A stretch of 22,052 nucleotides of DNA. It comes from a virus. This document shows positions 7,363 to 14,029 of this stretch, one piece after another. Every line of letters begins with the position of its first letter. The first letter of the stretch is position 1. Below the pieces are notes generated by a model, which was not told the DNA's origin, did not search any database, and saw only the letters and a list, made by a program, of their open reading frames with translations. The position numbers were made by a program, and so were the translations under genes. The DNA is taken from positions 1 through 22,052 of IMG/VR virus record IMGVR_UViG_3300043433_000136; one strand, given 5' to 3'.

Positions 7363-7828
7363 ATTTATTCTTTTCGTAATATTCATCTATTAGCAATTCT
7401 CTTTGTGAAGAAGCATTAACTGCAAGTACATCACATCTTTCATTTTGTGGGTGACTATTATGTCCTTTAACCCATCTGAAGTCAACATCATGTTTTTCAT
7501 AAACTTCTAAAAATCTTTTCCATAAATCTGGATTCTTTTTATCTTTAAAGTTATTTTTCTTCCAGTTAAAAACCCAACCTTTTTCAACAGAATCAACCAC
7601 ATATTTAGAATCCGAAGTAACTAAAACCTTTGCTGGTTTTTTTAATTTTTCTAAACCAATAATTACTCCTAAAAGTTCCATTCTGTTATTAGTCGTATAT
7701 CTAAATCCACCAGAAAATTCTTTAATATAAGTTGTTCCAACTTTTTCCATAATAAGGCCAAATCCTCCCTTACCGGGATTTCCTTTTGCTGCACCATCGG
7801 TGTAGATATTTACATCATATTTACTCAT
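7361..7828 (-). CDS. rnhA: Ribonuclease HI
   Basis: 155 residues from ATG at 7828; the frame is open further upstream, but that part lies inside the preceding gene. All four catalytic carboxylates are present: Asp in VNIYTDGAAKGNPG (residue 9), Glu in NNRMELLG, Asp in VTSDSKYVV, and Asp in ERCDVLA. The conserved WVKGH loop is present. The length matches E. coli RNase HI (155). It degrades RNA in RNA-DNA hybrids, for example removing primers during phage replication. Its ATG overlaps the stop of the HAD gene (TAATG), so the two are coupled. Confidence 0.95.
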   Translation of the reverse strand: MSKYDVNIYTDGAAKGNPGKGGFGLIMEKVGTTYIKEFSGGFRYTTNNRMELLGVIIGLEKLKKPAKVLVTSDSKYVVDSVEKGWVFNWKKNNFKDKKNPDLWKRFLEVYEKHDVDFRWVKGHNSHPQNERCDVLAVNASSQRELLIDEYYEKNK

Positions 7829-8247
7829 TATAATATATTTTGTTTTATTAATAATTTTTCTACTTCTATCCAATCTACGAATGGTCTATTTGATATACTT
7901 AAATCATATTTCAAAGGACATCCAAGTGCAGTATCATCTATTAAAAGTTCTGCATAACTTTTTGGTGAAGTTGTCCACATTAATTGAGTTGGATTACTTT
8001 GAATTCCATAAAGAGGAATATTGTTGTCTTTAAACCAATTGATAGCATCTGTTAAATATCTATTACCTGGTTTAATTTGATAATATTCATCCATCGAATC
8101 TGGTGTATCATCTCTCATAGTAAATAATATGAGTTGATGTCCTTTTTCGACTAGTTTTTTAAGTACTTTTTGTGCACCAATATCTTTACCGACTCTTGGA
8201 AAATCGTGTGTTGAAACTGTTCCATCAAAATCTATATTGATTGTCAT
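7828..8247 (-). CDS. HAD-superfamily phosphatase
   Basis: 139 residues. Motif I is INIDFDGTVS at residues 3-12 (nucleophile and acid/base Asp), motif II is ILFTMRDD, and the C-terminal acidic motif is YAELLIDDTALG, preceded by a lysine in SPKSYAE. There is no large cap domain. It resembles small phage and Bacteroidota HAD proteins annotated as hydrolases or nucleotidases; the substrate cannot be told. It is coupled to RNase H, which suggests a nucleic-acid or nucleotide end-processing role. A TATATTTG box lies upstream. Confidence 0.8.
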   Translation of the reverse strand: MTINIDFDGTVSTHDFPRVGKDIGAQKVLKKLVEKGHQLILFTMRDDTPDSMDEYYQIKPGNRYLTDAINWFKDNNIPLYGIQSNPTQLMWTTSPKSYAELLIDDTALGCPLKYDLSISNRPFVDWIEVEKLLIKQNIL

Positions 8248-8357
8248 GCTATTTATATTTATTATTTATATTATTTTTACAAATATAGTGATTTTTTATT
8301 AAAAACGGTAAAAACCAGTAAAATTTAGTTATATATAGTTTTAAAAAGAGAAAACTA

Positions 8358-8501
8358 ATGAAAAAAATCCTGGTTACCTGGTTCGGTTTAGAATGTTATT
8401 GTTTGTGGTTTCATTCTGGTAAAAGTGTTGAAAATGATGATACAAAATGGTATTGTAATCAATGTGAACGATCGAGGAAAAAGGATACTTTTTTTATTTA
8501 A
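8358..8501 (+). CDS. Small cysteine-rich protein (47 residues)
   Basis: A short frame from ATG to TAA, in an otherwise empty 260-base gap. It begins MKKILVTWFGLECYCLWFHS and ends with WYCNQCERSRKKDTFFI. Two cysteine pairs, CYC and CNQC, lie 17 residues apart and could form a small zinc-binding knuckle. Base composition is less AT-rich than the surroundings. No family recognised; no other evidence of expression. Confidence 0.5.
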   Translation: MKKILVTWFGLECYCLWFHSGKSVENDDTKWYCNQCERSRKKDTFFI

Positions 8502-8507
8502 TTTTAA

Positions 8508-8891
8508 TTAAAAATATTGTTTAATTAGTTCTAAAAGAACATAAGATATTTTATATCCAAAAAATGCACCTAATGCAGATGGTATTGGAAAAACAATTAG
8601 TCGACCTAAGTCTGTTACATATTTAGGTCGATTGACTATTTTACCCATAAAGAAGTAGTATATCAAATATCCTAATAACACTGCTATGTCAGTTCTTGTT
8701 GAAATGAAAACTACTAAGGTTGCACCTAGAAATCCAAATATGAAATTATCTCTAGTTCCATTCCAAATTTCTTTATTGGTTGCGCTTTTATATTCTTTGT
8801 ATATTTTTTTATACAATTTATGTTTCTTTGGTTTGTTTGATTTGTTTGATTTGTTTGGTTTGTTTGTACCAAAATCAGTATTATTTCCCAT
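8508..8891 (-). CDS. Multi-pass membrane protein with basic Asn-Lys-Ser repeats
   Basis: 127 residues. The N-terminal 30 residues are polar and low-complexity (NKPNKSNKSNKPKKHK), encoded by a run of about 9-base direct repeats at 8827-8866. Then come hydrophobic segments at about residues 48-65, 70-83, 95-110 and near the C-terminus, so three or four membrane spans are likely with the basic tail in the cytoplasm. No family recognised. It is divergent from the HAD gene at 8936. Confidence 0.75.
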   Translation of the reverse strand: MGNNTDFGTNKPNKSNKSNKPKKHKLYKKIYKEYKSATNKEIWNGTRDNFIFGFLGATLVVFISTRTDIAVLLGYLIYYFFMGKIVNRPKYVTDLGRLIVFPIPSALGAFFGYKISYVLLELIKQYF

Positions 8892-8935
8892 AGTTAGTTA
8901 ATTATATTAATATATACTAAAAAGTTTTAATTCAG

Positions 8936-9406
8936 ATGTTTAATAAATTTAGTGACATGATTAATGAAAGTAAAAGTTCTAAACCAAAACTTGGTTTAGA
9001 TATTCATGGTGTTATTAATACGATGCCGGAATTCTTTACATTCTTAGCAGACTCTTTTATTAAAAATGGTGGTGAAGTACATATAATAACTGGAGGTTCT
9101 TGGACCGAAAAACTTGATAATAAAATAAAATCGATTGGAATAAAATATACTCATAAGTTTTCTGTTTATGATTATCTTATAAAAACTGGTGAACCGACGA
9201 CTGGTCAGATTGAATTTCCCGATGGAACAATACAAATGAAATTTGATGATAATCTTTGGAATAGTATGAAAGGAAGATATTGTAAAGATAATAATATTGA
9301 TTTACATATAGATGATACATTGGTTTATAATGATTTCTTTAGTACACCATTTGCTAGATTATGGTCTCATAATAGTAAATCAAAATCTTCACATAAAGAT
9401 ATTTAA
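8936..9406 (+). CDS. HAD-like protein with unusual DIHGVI motif
   Basis: 156 residues. After the N-terminal stretch MFNKFSDMINESKSS, which matches the motif shared by five proteins here, motif I reads LGLDIHGVIN. The nucleophile Asp is kept, but the usual second Asp (DxD) is His. Motif II is VHIITGGSW, and the acidic motif is DLHIDDTLVYNDFF. Similar DxHGVI proteins occur in phages with unknown substrates. Loss of the second Asp could change phosphatase chemistry or mark a binding role. Its 3' end overlaps the convergent gene by 4 bases. Confidence 0.78.
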   Translation: MFNKFSDMINESKSSKPKLGLDIHGVINTMPEFFTFLADSFIKNGGEVHIITGGSWTEKLDNKIKSIGIKYTHKFSVYDYLIKTGEPTTGQIEFPDGTIQMKFDDNLWNSMKGRYCKDNNIDLHIDDTLVYNDFFSTPFARLWSHNSKSKSSHKDI

Positions 9407-9681
9407 TTTAATATTTCTGTAATTATATTATCTCTATAATAAGGTAACATATCAACATCAAAACTATCTATGTAGTCATAATCACCTATACCATATTTAT
9501 AATATATTTTTATTTTATTCTCATTTATAATTTCATATTTAAAATAGTGTTGATATCCAGTGTCTATTTTTATATCTTTAAACTTTTCATCATATCTTTC
9601 TATTACAAATGCATTTAGTCTTTTTTTATCAGACTCTATATCAATTAGATTTTGTACAGTTTTTTTTAATTCTATCCACAT
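9403..9681 (-). CDS. Unknown protein, 92 residues
   Basis: Begins MWIELKKTVQNLIDIESDKK, followed by a beta-rich Tyr-rich part (TGYQHYFKYEII, IKIYYKYGIGDYDYID). No motif recognised. The ATG overlaps the stop of the upstream gene (TAATG), so it is coupled to it. Confidence 0.7.
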   Translation of the reverse strand: MWIELKKTVQNLIDIESDKKRLNAFVIERYDEKFKDIKIDTGYQHYFKYEIINENKIKIYYKYGIGDYDYIDSFDVDMLPYYRDNIITEILN

Positions 9682-9950
9682 TAGGTTTTATCATTAAGTA
9701 ATTTATCTATTTTTTCTTGTCGTCTTTCATCTATATGAATTTTATCTCTCATTAACAATTCAACAGTTAGTGAAATAATAGCTTTATAATATTCAATACC
9801 TAACTCTGTATCATTTTTAATTTCTTCCACTATTTGTTCATTACTTATTTTACTCCTACCTGTGGTTACTATTCTATCACCTACTTTTTCATAAGTAGAT
9901 ATAAGTAAATCTTTTAATTTTTGTTCTAATGTTCTTTCCATTTTGGACAA
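9681..9950 (-). CDS. Unknown helical protein, 89 residues
   Basis: Begins MSKMERTLEQKLKDLLISTY; an alternative ATG three codons in is possible. Predominantly helical and charged (EQIVEEIKNDTELGIEYY, then DERRQEKIDKLLNDKT). No known motif. It lies 2 bases after the preceding gene's stop and overlaps the next gene by one stop/start (TAATG), in the run 11530-9403. Confidence 0.7.
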   Translation of the reverse strand: MSKMERTLEQKLKDLLISTYEKVGDRIVTTGRSKISNEQIVEEIKNDTELGIEYYKAIISLTVELLMRDKIHIDERRQEKIDKLLNDKT

Positions 9951-9952
9951 TT

Positions 9953-10270
9953 CTATACTATTATTAAGTTAATTTTTCTATCTCTCATATACACTTTCAT
10001 TTCATTCCAGATTGGATGATGAATTAATAATTCATGTTCACTCATTAGTTCTGTGTCAATATCAATAATTTCCCAATCTTCTATTATTTTGTCAAAAGAA
10101 TTAAAGTAACAGGATGGTTGTTTTTTATTCTTTGACACCAATTCAATTTGTTCAAATGGTTTATATGTGTCAAGTAAGTAAAAAGAATATTCTTTACCTA
10201 TTTTGTAACAATCATACATACCATACATAGGATTACCTTTGTATATTGCTTTTATCTTAAACATTGTCAT
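9953..10270 (-). CDS. Unknown protein, 105 residues
   Basis: Begins MTMFKIKAIYKGNPMYGMYD, with ATGs at codons 1 and 3. A beta-rich N-terminal half (CYKIGKEYSFYLLDTY) is followed by DWEIIDIDTELMSEHELL. No family recognised. It overlaps the 3' end of the upstream gene by 14 bases, which indicates coupled translation. Confidence 0.7.
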   Translation of the reverse strand: MTMFKIKAIYKGNPMYGMYDCYKIGKEYSFYLLDTYKPFEQIELVSKNKKQPSCYFNSFDKIIEDWEIIDIDTELMSEHELLIHHPIWNEMKVYMRDRKINLIIV

Positions 10271-10808
10271 TTATATTTAATTCATTATCAAAAATATGTA
10301 TGTTTTTTTGGTTAAAGTCGATAACTCTATTTAATTCTTCGGTTGAGTATGTTTCTTGTATCTTTTCTTTAGTTAATTTTAAATCTTCTAATATTAATGA
10401 GTGTTTAACTGCTTGTGCGAATTTGAAATTAGAATCATCAATTTCATGATAAGTTGCATTAACACAATACAAATTTGCCTCCAAATAATCGGAAATAATC
10501 ATACCCGTTGCGAGTCCTTTAAGATTATGTTTCTTGAAGAACTGGTCAGCATTACACCAAATACCAATGCATATTTTTTCTTTTAATAAATAAACATATT
10601 GACCATCAATTAAAAAGTTGAAGTCTCCATCAACCAAACCTTTTTCAGTACCATGTCCCATCATAATAATAGTATCATGTTCTTTTATTAGATTCTTTAA
10701 TTTTGACTTTCCAATATTTTTTTTAATTATAGTCCAATCCTTACCATCATAAATTGTTGATAAGAAATCGGTTGTACTATCCTCTGCATGTATTAGTAAA
10801 GTTTTCAT
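10257..10808 (-). CDS. Putative caspase-fold protein with His-Cys pair
   Basis: 183 residues from ATG at 10808 (MKTLLIHAEDSTTDFL); the frame extends five codons upstream only with a TTG start. After a hydrophobic strand comes IIMMGHGTEKGL (about residues 47-58), and about 30 residues later IGIWCNADQFFKKHNLKGLA. A strand ending in GHG followed by a second strand ending in Cys is the layout of the caspase/CHAT/clan CD catalytic dyad. The block IWCNAD...LKG.ATGM.ISD recurs, as I recall it, in uncharacterised Bacteroidota phage proteins. Proteolytic activity is a hypothesis. The gene is preceded by a terminator and followed by an overlapping unknown gene. Confidence 0.7.
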   Translation of the reverse strand: MKTLLIHAEDSTTDFLSTIYDGKDWTIIKKNIGKSKLKNLIKEHDTIIMMGHGTEKGLVDGDFNFLIDGQYVYLLKEKICIGIWCNADQFFKKHNLKGLATGMIISDYLEANLYCVNATYHEIDDSNFKFAQAVKHSLILEDLKLTKEKIQETYSTEELNRVIDFNQKNIHIFDNELNINDNV

Positions 10809-10821
10809 AATGTAAATATAC

Positions 10822-10857
10822 AAAAAAATCCATAAAAAGATTAACTTTTTATGGATT
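10822..10857 (-). terminator. Intrinsic terminator of the HNH gene
   Basis: A 14-bp stem (AAATCCATAAAAAG paired with CTTTTTATGGATTT) is followed on the minus strand by seven T. It begins at the HNH stop codon and ends just before the next gene. Confidence 0.8.
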
Positions 10858-11147
10858 TAATTTACTCTTTTTTTTCGCCACTCAATATATTTCTTAACTT
10901 CTGTATGTTTTAATAATAGTTCTAAAGTATTATATGATAGACCCATATCTTTCTCAGTAATGAATCTATGTATTTGAATATGACAATGTGATTTACATAT
11001 CCAAATACCATTACTTTGCATATATTTCTTATCATATAACTTTTCAAATTTTTTATTTGAATGTAAAGTACGAGGTATCAAATGATGAAAATTTAAATAA
11101 TCATCAAATGAACCACATAACTGACAATATTCTACTTTTTTATCCAT
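10857..11147 (-). CDS. HNH-type protein
   Basis: 96 residues. A CQLCG zinc-knuckle at residues 8-12 is followed by FHHLIPRTLHSNKKF (first HNH histidines) and by GIWICKSHCHIQIHRF, which supplies the second cysteine and histidines. This is the pattern of small HNH proteins common in bacteria and phages. It probably folds as a beta-beta-alpha-metal domain and may be a nuclease, though many such proteins are uncharacterised. It overlaps the DUF2452 gene by 16 bases. Confidence 0.82.
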   Translation of the reverse strand: MDKKVEYCQLCGSFDDYLNFHHLIPRTLHSNKKFEKLYDKKYMQSNGIWICKSHCHIQIHRFITEKDMGLSYNTLELLLKHTEVKKYIEWRKKRVN

Positions 11148-11530
11148 TTATTATCTGAATTTAATAGGAAAGTTCCAATGTGAAATTCTCCTTTACTCCA
11201 CTCATTAGGAGCAATTAATGATAGTATATTCTCACCACCAAAGTTATAAAGGTGATAAGGTTTACCTACAATTGGTTCAAAAGAAATTTTAGATTCCCAC
11301 ACCATCATCGAGATTGTATATTCATCTTGTAATTTTTCAATTCTTTCTACTATTTCCTGTCTTTCTCTCTCAAAAGCAGCAATCATTTTTTTAGAAGACT
11401 CTGTTCTAAAAAGTGAAACATCTGGAACGGTAAATGATGGAGCACCTACATTCGTAGGATATGATTTTAATTTAGCATCATATCCTAAGTCTTTTGTAAA
11501 TACTACTAAGTCTGGTTTTTTATCTTCCAT
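11132..11530 (-). CDS. DUF2452 family protein
   Basis: 132 residues. The blocks GAPSFTVPDVSLFRTESSKK, MIAAFERERQEIVERIE, SMMVWESKISFEPIVGKPY and LSLIAPNEW, with LNSDNKWIKK at the end, match DUF2452, a widespread family of unknown function in bacteria and T4-like phages. The middle forms a long helix. It is complete at both ends and starts the minus-strand run that continues through the HNH gene. Confidence 0.88.
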   Translation of the reverse strand: MEDKKPDLVVFTKDLGYDAKLKSYPTNVGAPSFTVPDVSLFRTESSKKMIAAFERERQEIVERIEKLQDEYTISMMVWESKISFEPIVGKPYHLYNFGGENILSLIAPNEWSKGEFHIGTFLLNSDNKWIKK

Positions 11531-11600
11531 TTTATTTTTAATCTATCTATACCAATGGGAAACCCATTTTTTAATATATATAATAAATGTAAATAAGTTT

Positions 11601-12326
11601 ATGATATGTAATGATATTTTAACAGGTAAAAGTGGAATATACAGAATAACTAATTTGATAAATGGTAAAATTTATATAGGTAGAAGTGTTAATTTAAAGA
11701 GTAGAAAATCTAAACATAAAACAAAAATATCAAATACTATAATTTCAAGAGCTATTCAAAAATATGGTCATGATAATTTTCTATTTGAGGTAATTGAATA
11801 TTGTGAGATAGATAAGTTAGTAGAAAGAGAGGGTTATTATTTAGATTTATTACAACCATTTAGAGAGAATAATGGTTATAATATATTAAAGGATAGTAGT
11901 ATTGGCGGATGGTTGGGTATGTTTCATACACCAGAAACAAAAATAAAAATGTCTAAATCTAAAAAAGGTACTTATATACCTTGGAATAAAGGAAAAAGGG
12001 GTGTACAAGAATGTAGTGAAGAAACTAGAAAGTTAATGTCAGAGAATAGAAAAGGTGAGGGTAATTCTTTTTATGGCAAGAAACATTCTGAGGAAACTAT
12101 TAATCATTTAAGAGAAATTGCAAAAAAAAGAGATATGTCTCATTGTAATAAGAAAGTTGCTCAATTGGATAAAATTACTGGTGAAATAATAAAAATATGG
12201 GATAGTATTTCTGATGCAGCAGAACAAATATTAGGTGATAAAAAAAACAGCCGAATTTCGGCTGTTTGTAGAGGTAAAGCTAAGTCTGCAGGTGGATTTA
12301 AGTGGTTATACTTTATTCAAGAGTAA
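11601..12326 (+). CDS. GIY-YIG homing endonuclease with NUMOD repeats
   Basis: 241 residues. The GIY-YIG catalytic domain (about residues 8-95) contains SGIYRITNLINGKIYIGRS, an arginine in the NLKSRKSKH helix and the metal-binding Glu in KLVEREGYYLDLL. The middle has NUMOD3-like DNA-binding repeats (FHTPETKIKMSKSKKG, CSEETRKLMSENRKG, KHSEETINHLREIAK). The C-terminus (about 190-241) is a NUMOD1-like helix-turn-helix: VAQLDKITGEIIKIWDSIS then AVCRGKAKSAGGFKWLY. Such free-standing Seg-type enzymes cut phage genomes at specific sites and spread with their flanks. The 3' end overlaps the convergent HisRS-like gene by 21 bases and contains that gene's terminator. Confidence 0.92.
   Translation: MICNDILTGKSGIYRITNLINGKIYIGRSVNLKSRKSKHKTKISNTIISRAIQKYGHDNFLFEVIEYCEIDKLVEREGYYLDLLQPFRENNGYNILKDSSIGGWLGMFHTPETKIKMSKSKKGTYIPWNKGKRGVQECSEETRKLMSENRKGEGNSFYGKKHSEETINHLREIAKKRDMSHCNKKVAQLDKITGEIIKIWDSISDAAEQILGDKKNSRISAVCRGKAKSAGGFKWLYFIQE
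12239..12266 (-). terminator. Terminator of the HisRS-like gene, inside the GIY-YIG coding sequence
   Basis: Perfect stem AACAGCCGAA / TTCGGCTGTT, followed on the minus strand by a run of T (TTTTTTTT). It lies about 40 bases beyond the HisRS-like stop and within the codons for KKNSRISAVCR of the endonuclease. On the plus strand it has no following T tract, so it should terminate only minus-strand transcription. Confidence 0.85.
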
Positions 12327-12944
12327 AATCCTATCTATTCCCAGTGCTAGTCCTATGCCGCCTTCATATGAACCACCACCACAGATTTGCTTTTGTGCTC
12401 CTAATTCAGGACAAGCAATTTCAAATCCTTTACCACCAGTATAATAATCAAGTCCTCTAGTTGCATCTAAGTTTACTTCATAACTATCCGTAGTTATTTC
12501 AATAAGTTTCTTTGCAATTTCTAAAAGTTCATCCGTATAATCTATTCTAGGATTGATTACCTCAACACCAAATTGTGTAAATTGTCTGTATCTACCTGCT
12601 TGTGGTTTCTCACCTCTAAAACATTCTCCGATATAAAATAGTTTTACATCTTTAGTCATTTTGAATGTTTCTTTTGATAATTGTTGGATTATAGATGTAT
12701 ATTCTGGTGCCAAACAAATATCTCTATTACCTCTATCGGTAAAAGTGTACATCATATTATTATTTTCTTCACCAACTTTTTTATCAAATGTTTCAGATAA
12801 TTGTATAACCGGAATCATCATTTCTTGGTAACCATAAGATTCAAGTATTTCTATCATTTTATTTAAGATAGTTCTTTTTTTCTTAGCAGTATCACCAAAG
12901 ATAATTCTAGTTCCCTTATATGTATTTTTTAATTTAATTTCCAT
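12306..12944 (-). CDS. HisRS-like catalytic core without anticodon domain
   Basis: 212 residues from ATG at 12944; the frame is open upstream, but that is read-through of the tRNA. Class II synthetase motifs of the HisRS type are present: motif 2 CFRGEKPQAGRYRQFTQFGV, the histidine motif RGLDYYTG with GFEIACPE, ICGGGSYEGG, and motif 3 GLALGIDRILLL. The protein ends directly after motif 3. Bacterial HisRS is about 420 residues, so the C-terminal anticodon-binding domain is absent and the insertion between motif 2 and the RGLDYYTG block is shortened. It may charge or modify an RNA without reading an anticodon, or act like HisZ. It lies 15 bases downstream of a tRNA gene in one transcript. Activity is unproven. 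Confidence 0.85.
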   Translation of the reverse strand: MEIKLKNTYKGTRIIFGDTAKKKRTILNKMIEILESYGYQEMMIPVIQLSETFDKKVGEENNNMMYTFTDRGNRDICLAPEYTSIIQQLSKETFKMTKDVKLFYIGECFRGEKPQAGRYRQFTQFGVEVINPRIDYTDELLEIAKKLIEITTDSYEVNLDATRGLDYYTGGKGFEIACPELGAQKQICGGGSYEGGIGLALGIDRILLLNKV

Positions 12945-12959
12945 AATTTCTATTAGTTG

Positions 12960-13044
12960 TGGCGAGAGAAGGAATCGAACCTCCGTTTTCCGGCTATAAG
13001 CACCGGCGTGATACCTTATGATGGTCCATTCCACGCATCTCGCG
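12960..13044 (-). tRNA. tRNA with D-loop hairpin insertion, anticodon uncertain (UUA or UAU)
   Basis: A complete cloverleaf on the minus strand. The acceptor stem is CGCGAGA / TCTCGCC with a C1-C72 mismatch, and the discriminator is A73 with no encoded CCA. The D stem is CGTG/CACG. The T arm GGAGG-TTCGATT-CCTTC is normal. The D loop is 21 nt instead of about 9: after GAATGG comes an extra ACCATCATAAGG that can form ACC/GGT around ATCATAA. The only good anticodon stem, CCGGT/GCCGG, gives the loop GCTTATA, which puts C at position 33 and UUA at 34-36; the standard count from the D stem would give UAU, but with an unpaired stem. It is transcribed with the HisRS-like gene. Confidence 0.75.
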
Positions 13045-13052
13045 ATTTTTAT

Positions 13053-13083
13053 CAAAGATACAATATTTATATTGTAGTTACAA
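13053..13083 (-). promoter_or_regulatory. Promoter of the tRNA / HisRS-like operon
   Basis: Minus strand: TTG, 20 bases, then TATCTTTG, ending 8 bases before the tRNA. It fits the Bacteroidota -33/-7 pattern. Confidence 0.75.
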
Positions 13084-13096
13084 CTTATTTTAAATA

Positions 13097-13126
13097 AAAA
13101 ATCCCCTAACTATTAAAAGTTAGAGG
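13097..13126 (-). terminator. Terminator of the large structured RNA
   Basis: Minus strand: CCTCTAACT pairs with AGTTAGGGG (one U-G pair), followed by ATTTTTTATTT. On the plus strand the same position would be a C-A mismatch, so the hairpin favours minus-strand transcription. Confidence 0.88.
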
Positions 13127-14024
13127 TTTCTATTTCACGTGTGTTGTTTATTTAGTAAAGACTGAGAATACATCTTTTAGTAAGTGTCTTTTGAAGAATT
13201 ATTGGTTCTCTTCGTTTCCATAGCCTTTTGGACTATAACACTCATTGACGATTAGTTAGACTAATCACTTCTTGAGGTATCAACTACTCTCTTATTACTT
13301 AACTCTCTTCAACCTTGCGAGCTGACTCAGGATTCGACTCCTTAGAGGTTTTTGGTAAGAATACGACTTAACTTGCGGTCTTATCGTGCACGGAACAGCT
13401 CCGTACTATGTAGTCAACTATCGTTGATACCTGATAGACACTTTTGCTTTTTAGTTTAATTTTACTTAAATTGTAAATTGCTTTGTGTTTGTGAATGTGT
13501 CGAAGAAGTGGTCTACCCTAAGCTTTGTTATCTTTTGAACAACAAAATACTAAACTCCTCCGTGAGACCTCCCGGTCGCCATATTTTAAGAATACTTCAA
13601 ACTAACATCTTGGTAGATATTTAGTAGGGATAGTAGCAGCACCACCTGTTCTCTACCTTACCTTTCGGTTTTAAGTAGCCTCTTATATTGGAACACGCAA
13701 TCATATGGTTGGAATGCCACATTTCTCACATAATTCCTATAGGTTATTCTTATTGGTGTTCCCACCTCAACTTGACAATTCACGTTGCCGAGTCAGTTTT
13801 CCATTTCATCTATACCGTTAGGCCTCGATTAATCAGGATGACTGATATCCTACTTGTGTACTTGAGCTCTTTTGAAGCCGCAAAACCCTTTGACTATTGG
13901 TTTCACTTTATCCTACTTTCGTAGTTTATTTAACGACGATACACCGCCGATTATCATTTTACTAACTACCGAAGTAACTAGTTGGATAATACAATATTTT
14001 CAAAGAACATATTTGTTTTAATTA
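13098..14024 (-). ncRNA. Large ornate structured RNA, about 0.93 kb (GOLLD/ROOL-like by setting)
   Basis: No coding frame fits this stretch, and its GC content is visibly higher than that of the genes. It has its own promoter and terminator on the minus strand. Minus-strand hairpins capped by stable tetraloops recur: a 9-bp stem with UUCG at 13961-13982, CTAC-GAAA-GTAG at 13913-13924, GGTG-GGAA-CACC at 13755-13766, ACC-GAAA-GGT at 13660-13669, GACC-GGGA-GGTC at 13566-13577, plus ACGGA/TCCGT at 13390-13404 and GATTAG/CTAATC at 13250-13266. Several stems need G-U pairs on the minus strand that would be A-C on the plus strand, which fixes the orientation. Phage-borne giant RNAs beside tRNAs are known (GOLLD, ROOL). 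Family membership is not established here, and the 5' end is inferred from the promoter. Confidence 0.82.
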
Positions 14025-14029
14025 TAGTA

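Noticed and set aside
7829-7873. Longer RNase H starting at 7873
   Set aside because: The added residues lie in the upstream HAD gene; the TAATG junction and the normal 155-residue length favour 7828.
8827-8866. Short tandem repeats TTTGTTTGA, considered as a CRISPR-like or regulatory repeat
   Set aside because: They are in frame and encode the Asn-Lys-Ser/Pro repeats of a membrane protein; no spacers.
12235-12444. 69-codon plus-strand frame overlapping the end of the endonuclease
   Set aside because: It is the antisense of the HisRS-like gene and has no coding features.
12960-13055. Reading the HisRS-like frame from 13055
   Set aside because: The extra N-terminal codons are read-through of the tRNA gene; the first ATG after the tRNA at 12944 gives the expected synthetase N-terminus.
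13317-13360. Possible tmRNA: the plus strand contains GGATTCGACT after GCTGACTCA, like a tmRNA 5' end
   Set aside because: No downstream tag frame with a resume codon, no matching tRNA-like 3' end, and promoter, terminator and G-U pairs all place the transcript on the other strand.
13688-13924. 78-codon open frame on the plus strand
   Set aside because: It lies inside the structured RNA, has unusual amino-acid and codon composition for this phage, and no family resemblance; chance frame.
13098-14024. Group I intron or RNase P RNA
   Set aside because: I could not find the group I P/Q/R/S core elements with flanking exons, nor the conserved RNase P blocks. An independent promoter and terminator argue against an intron.
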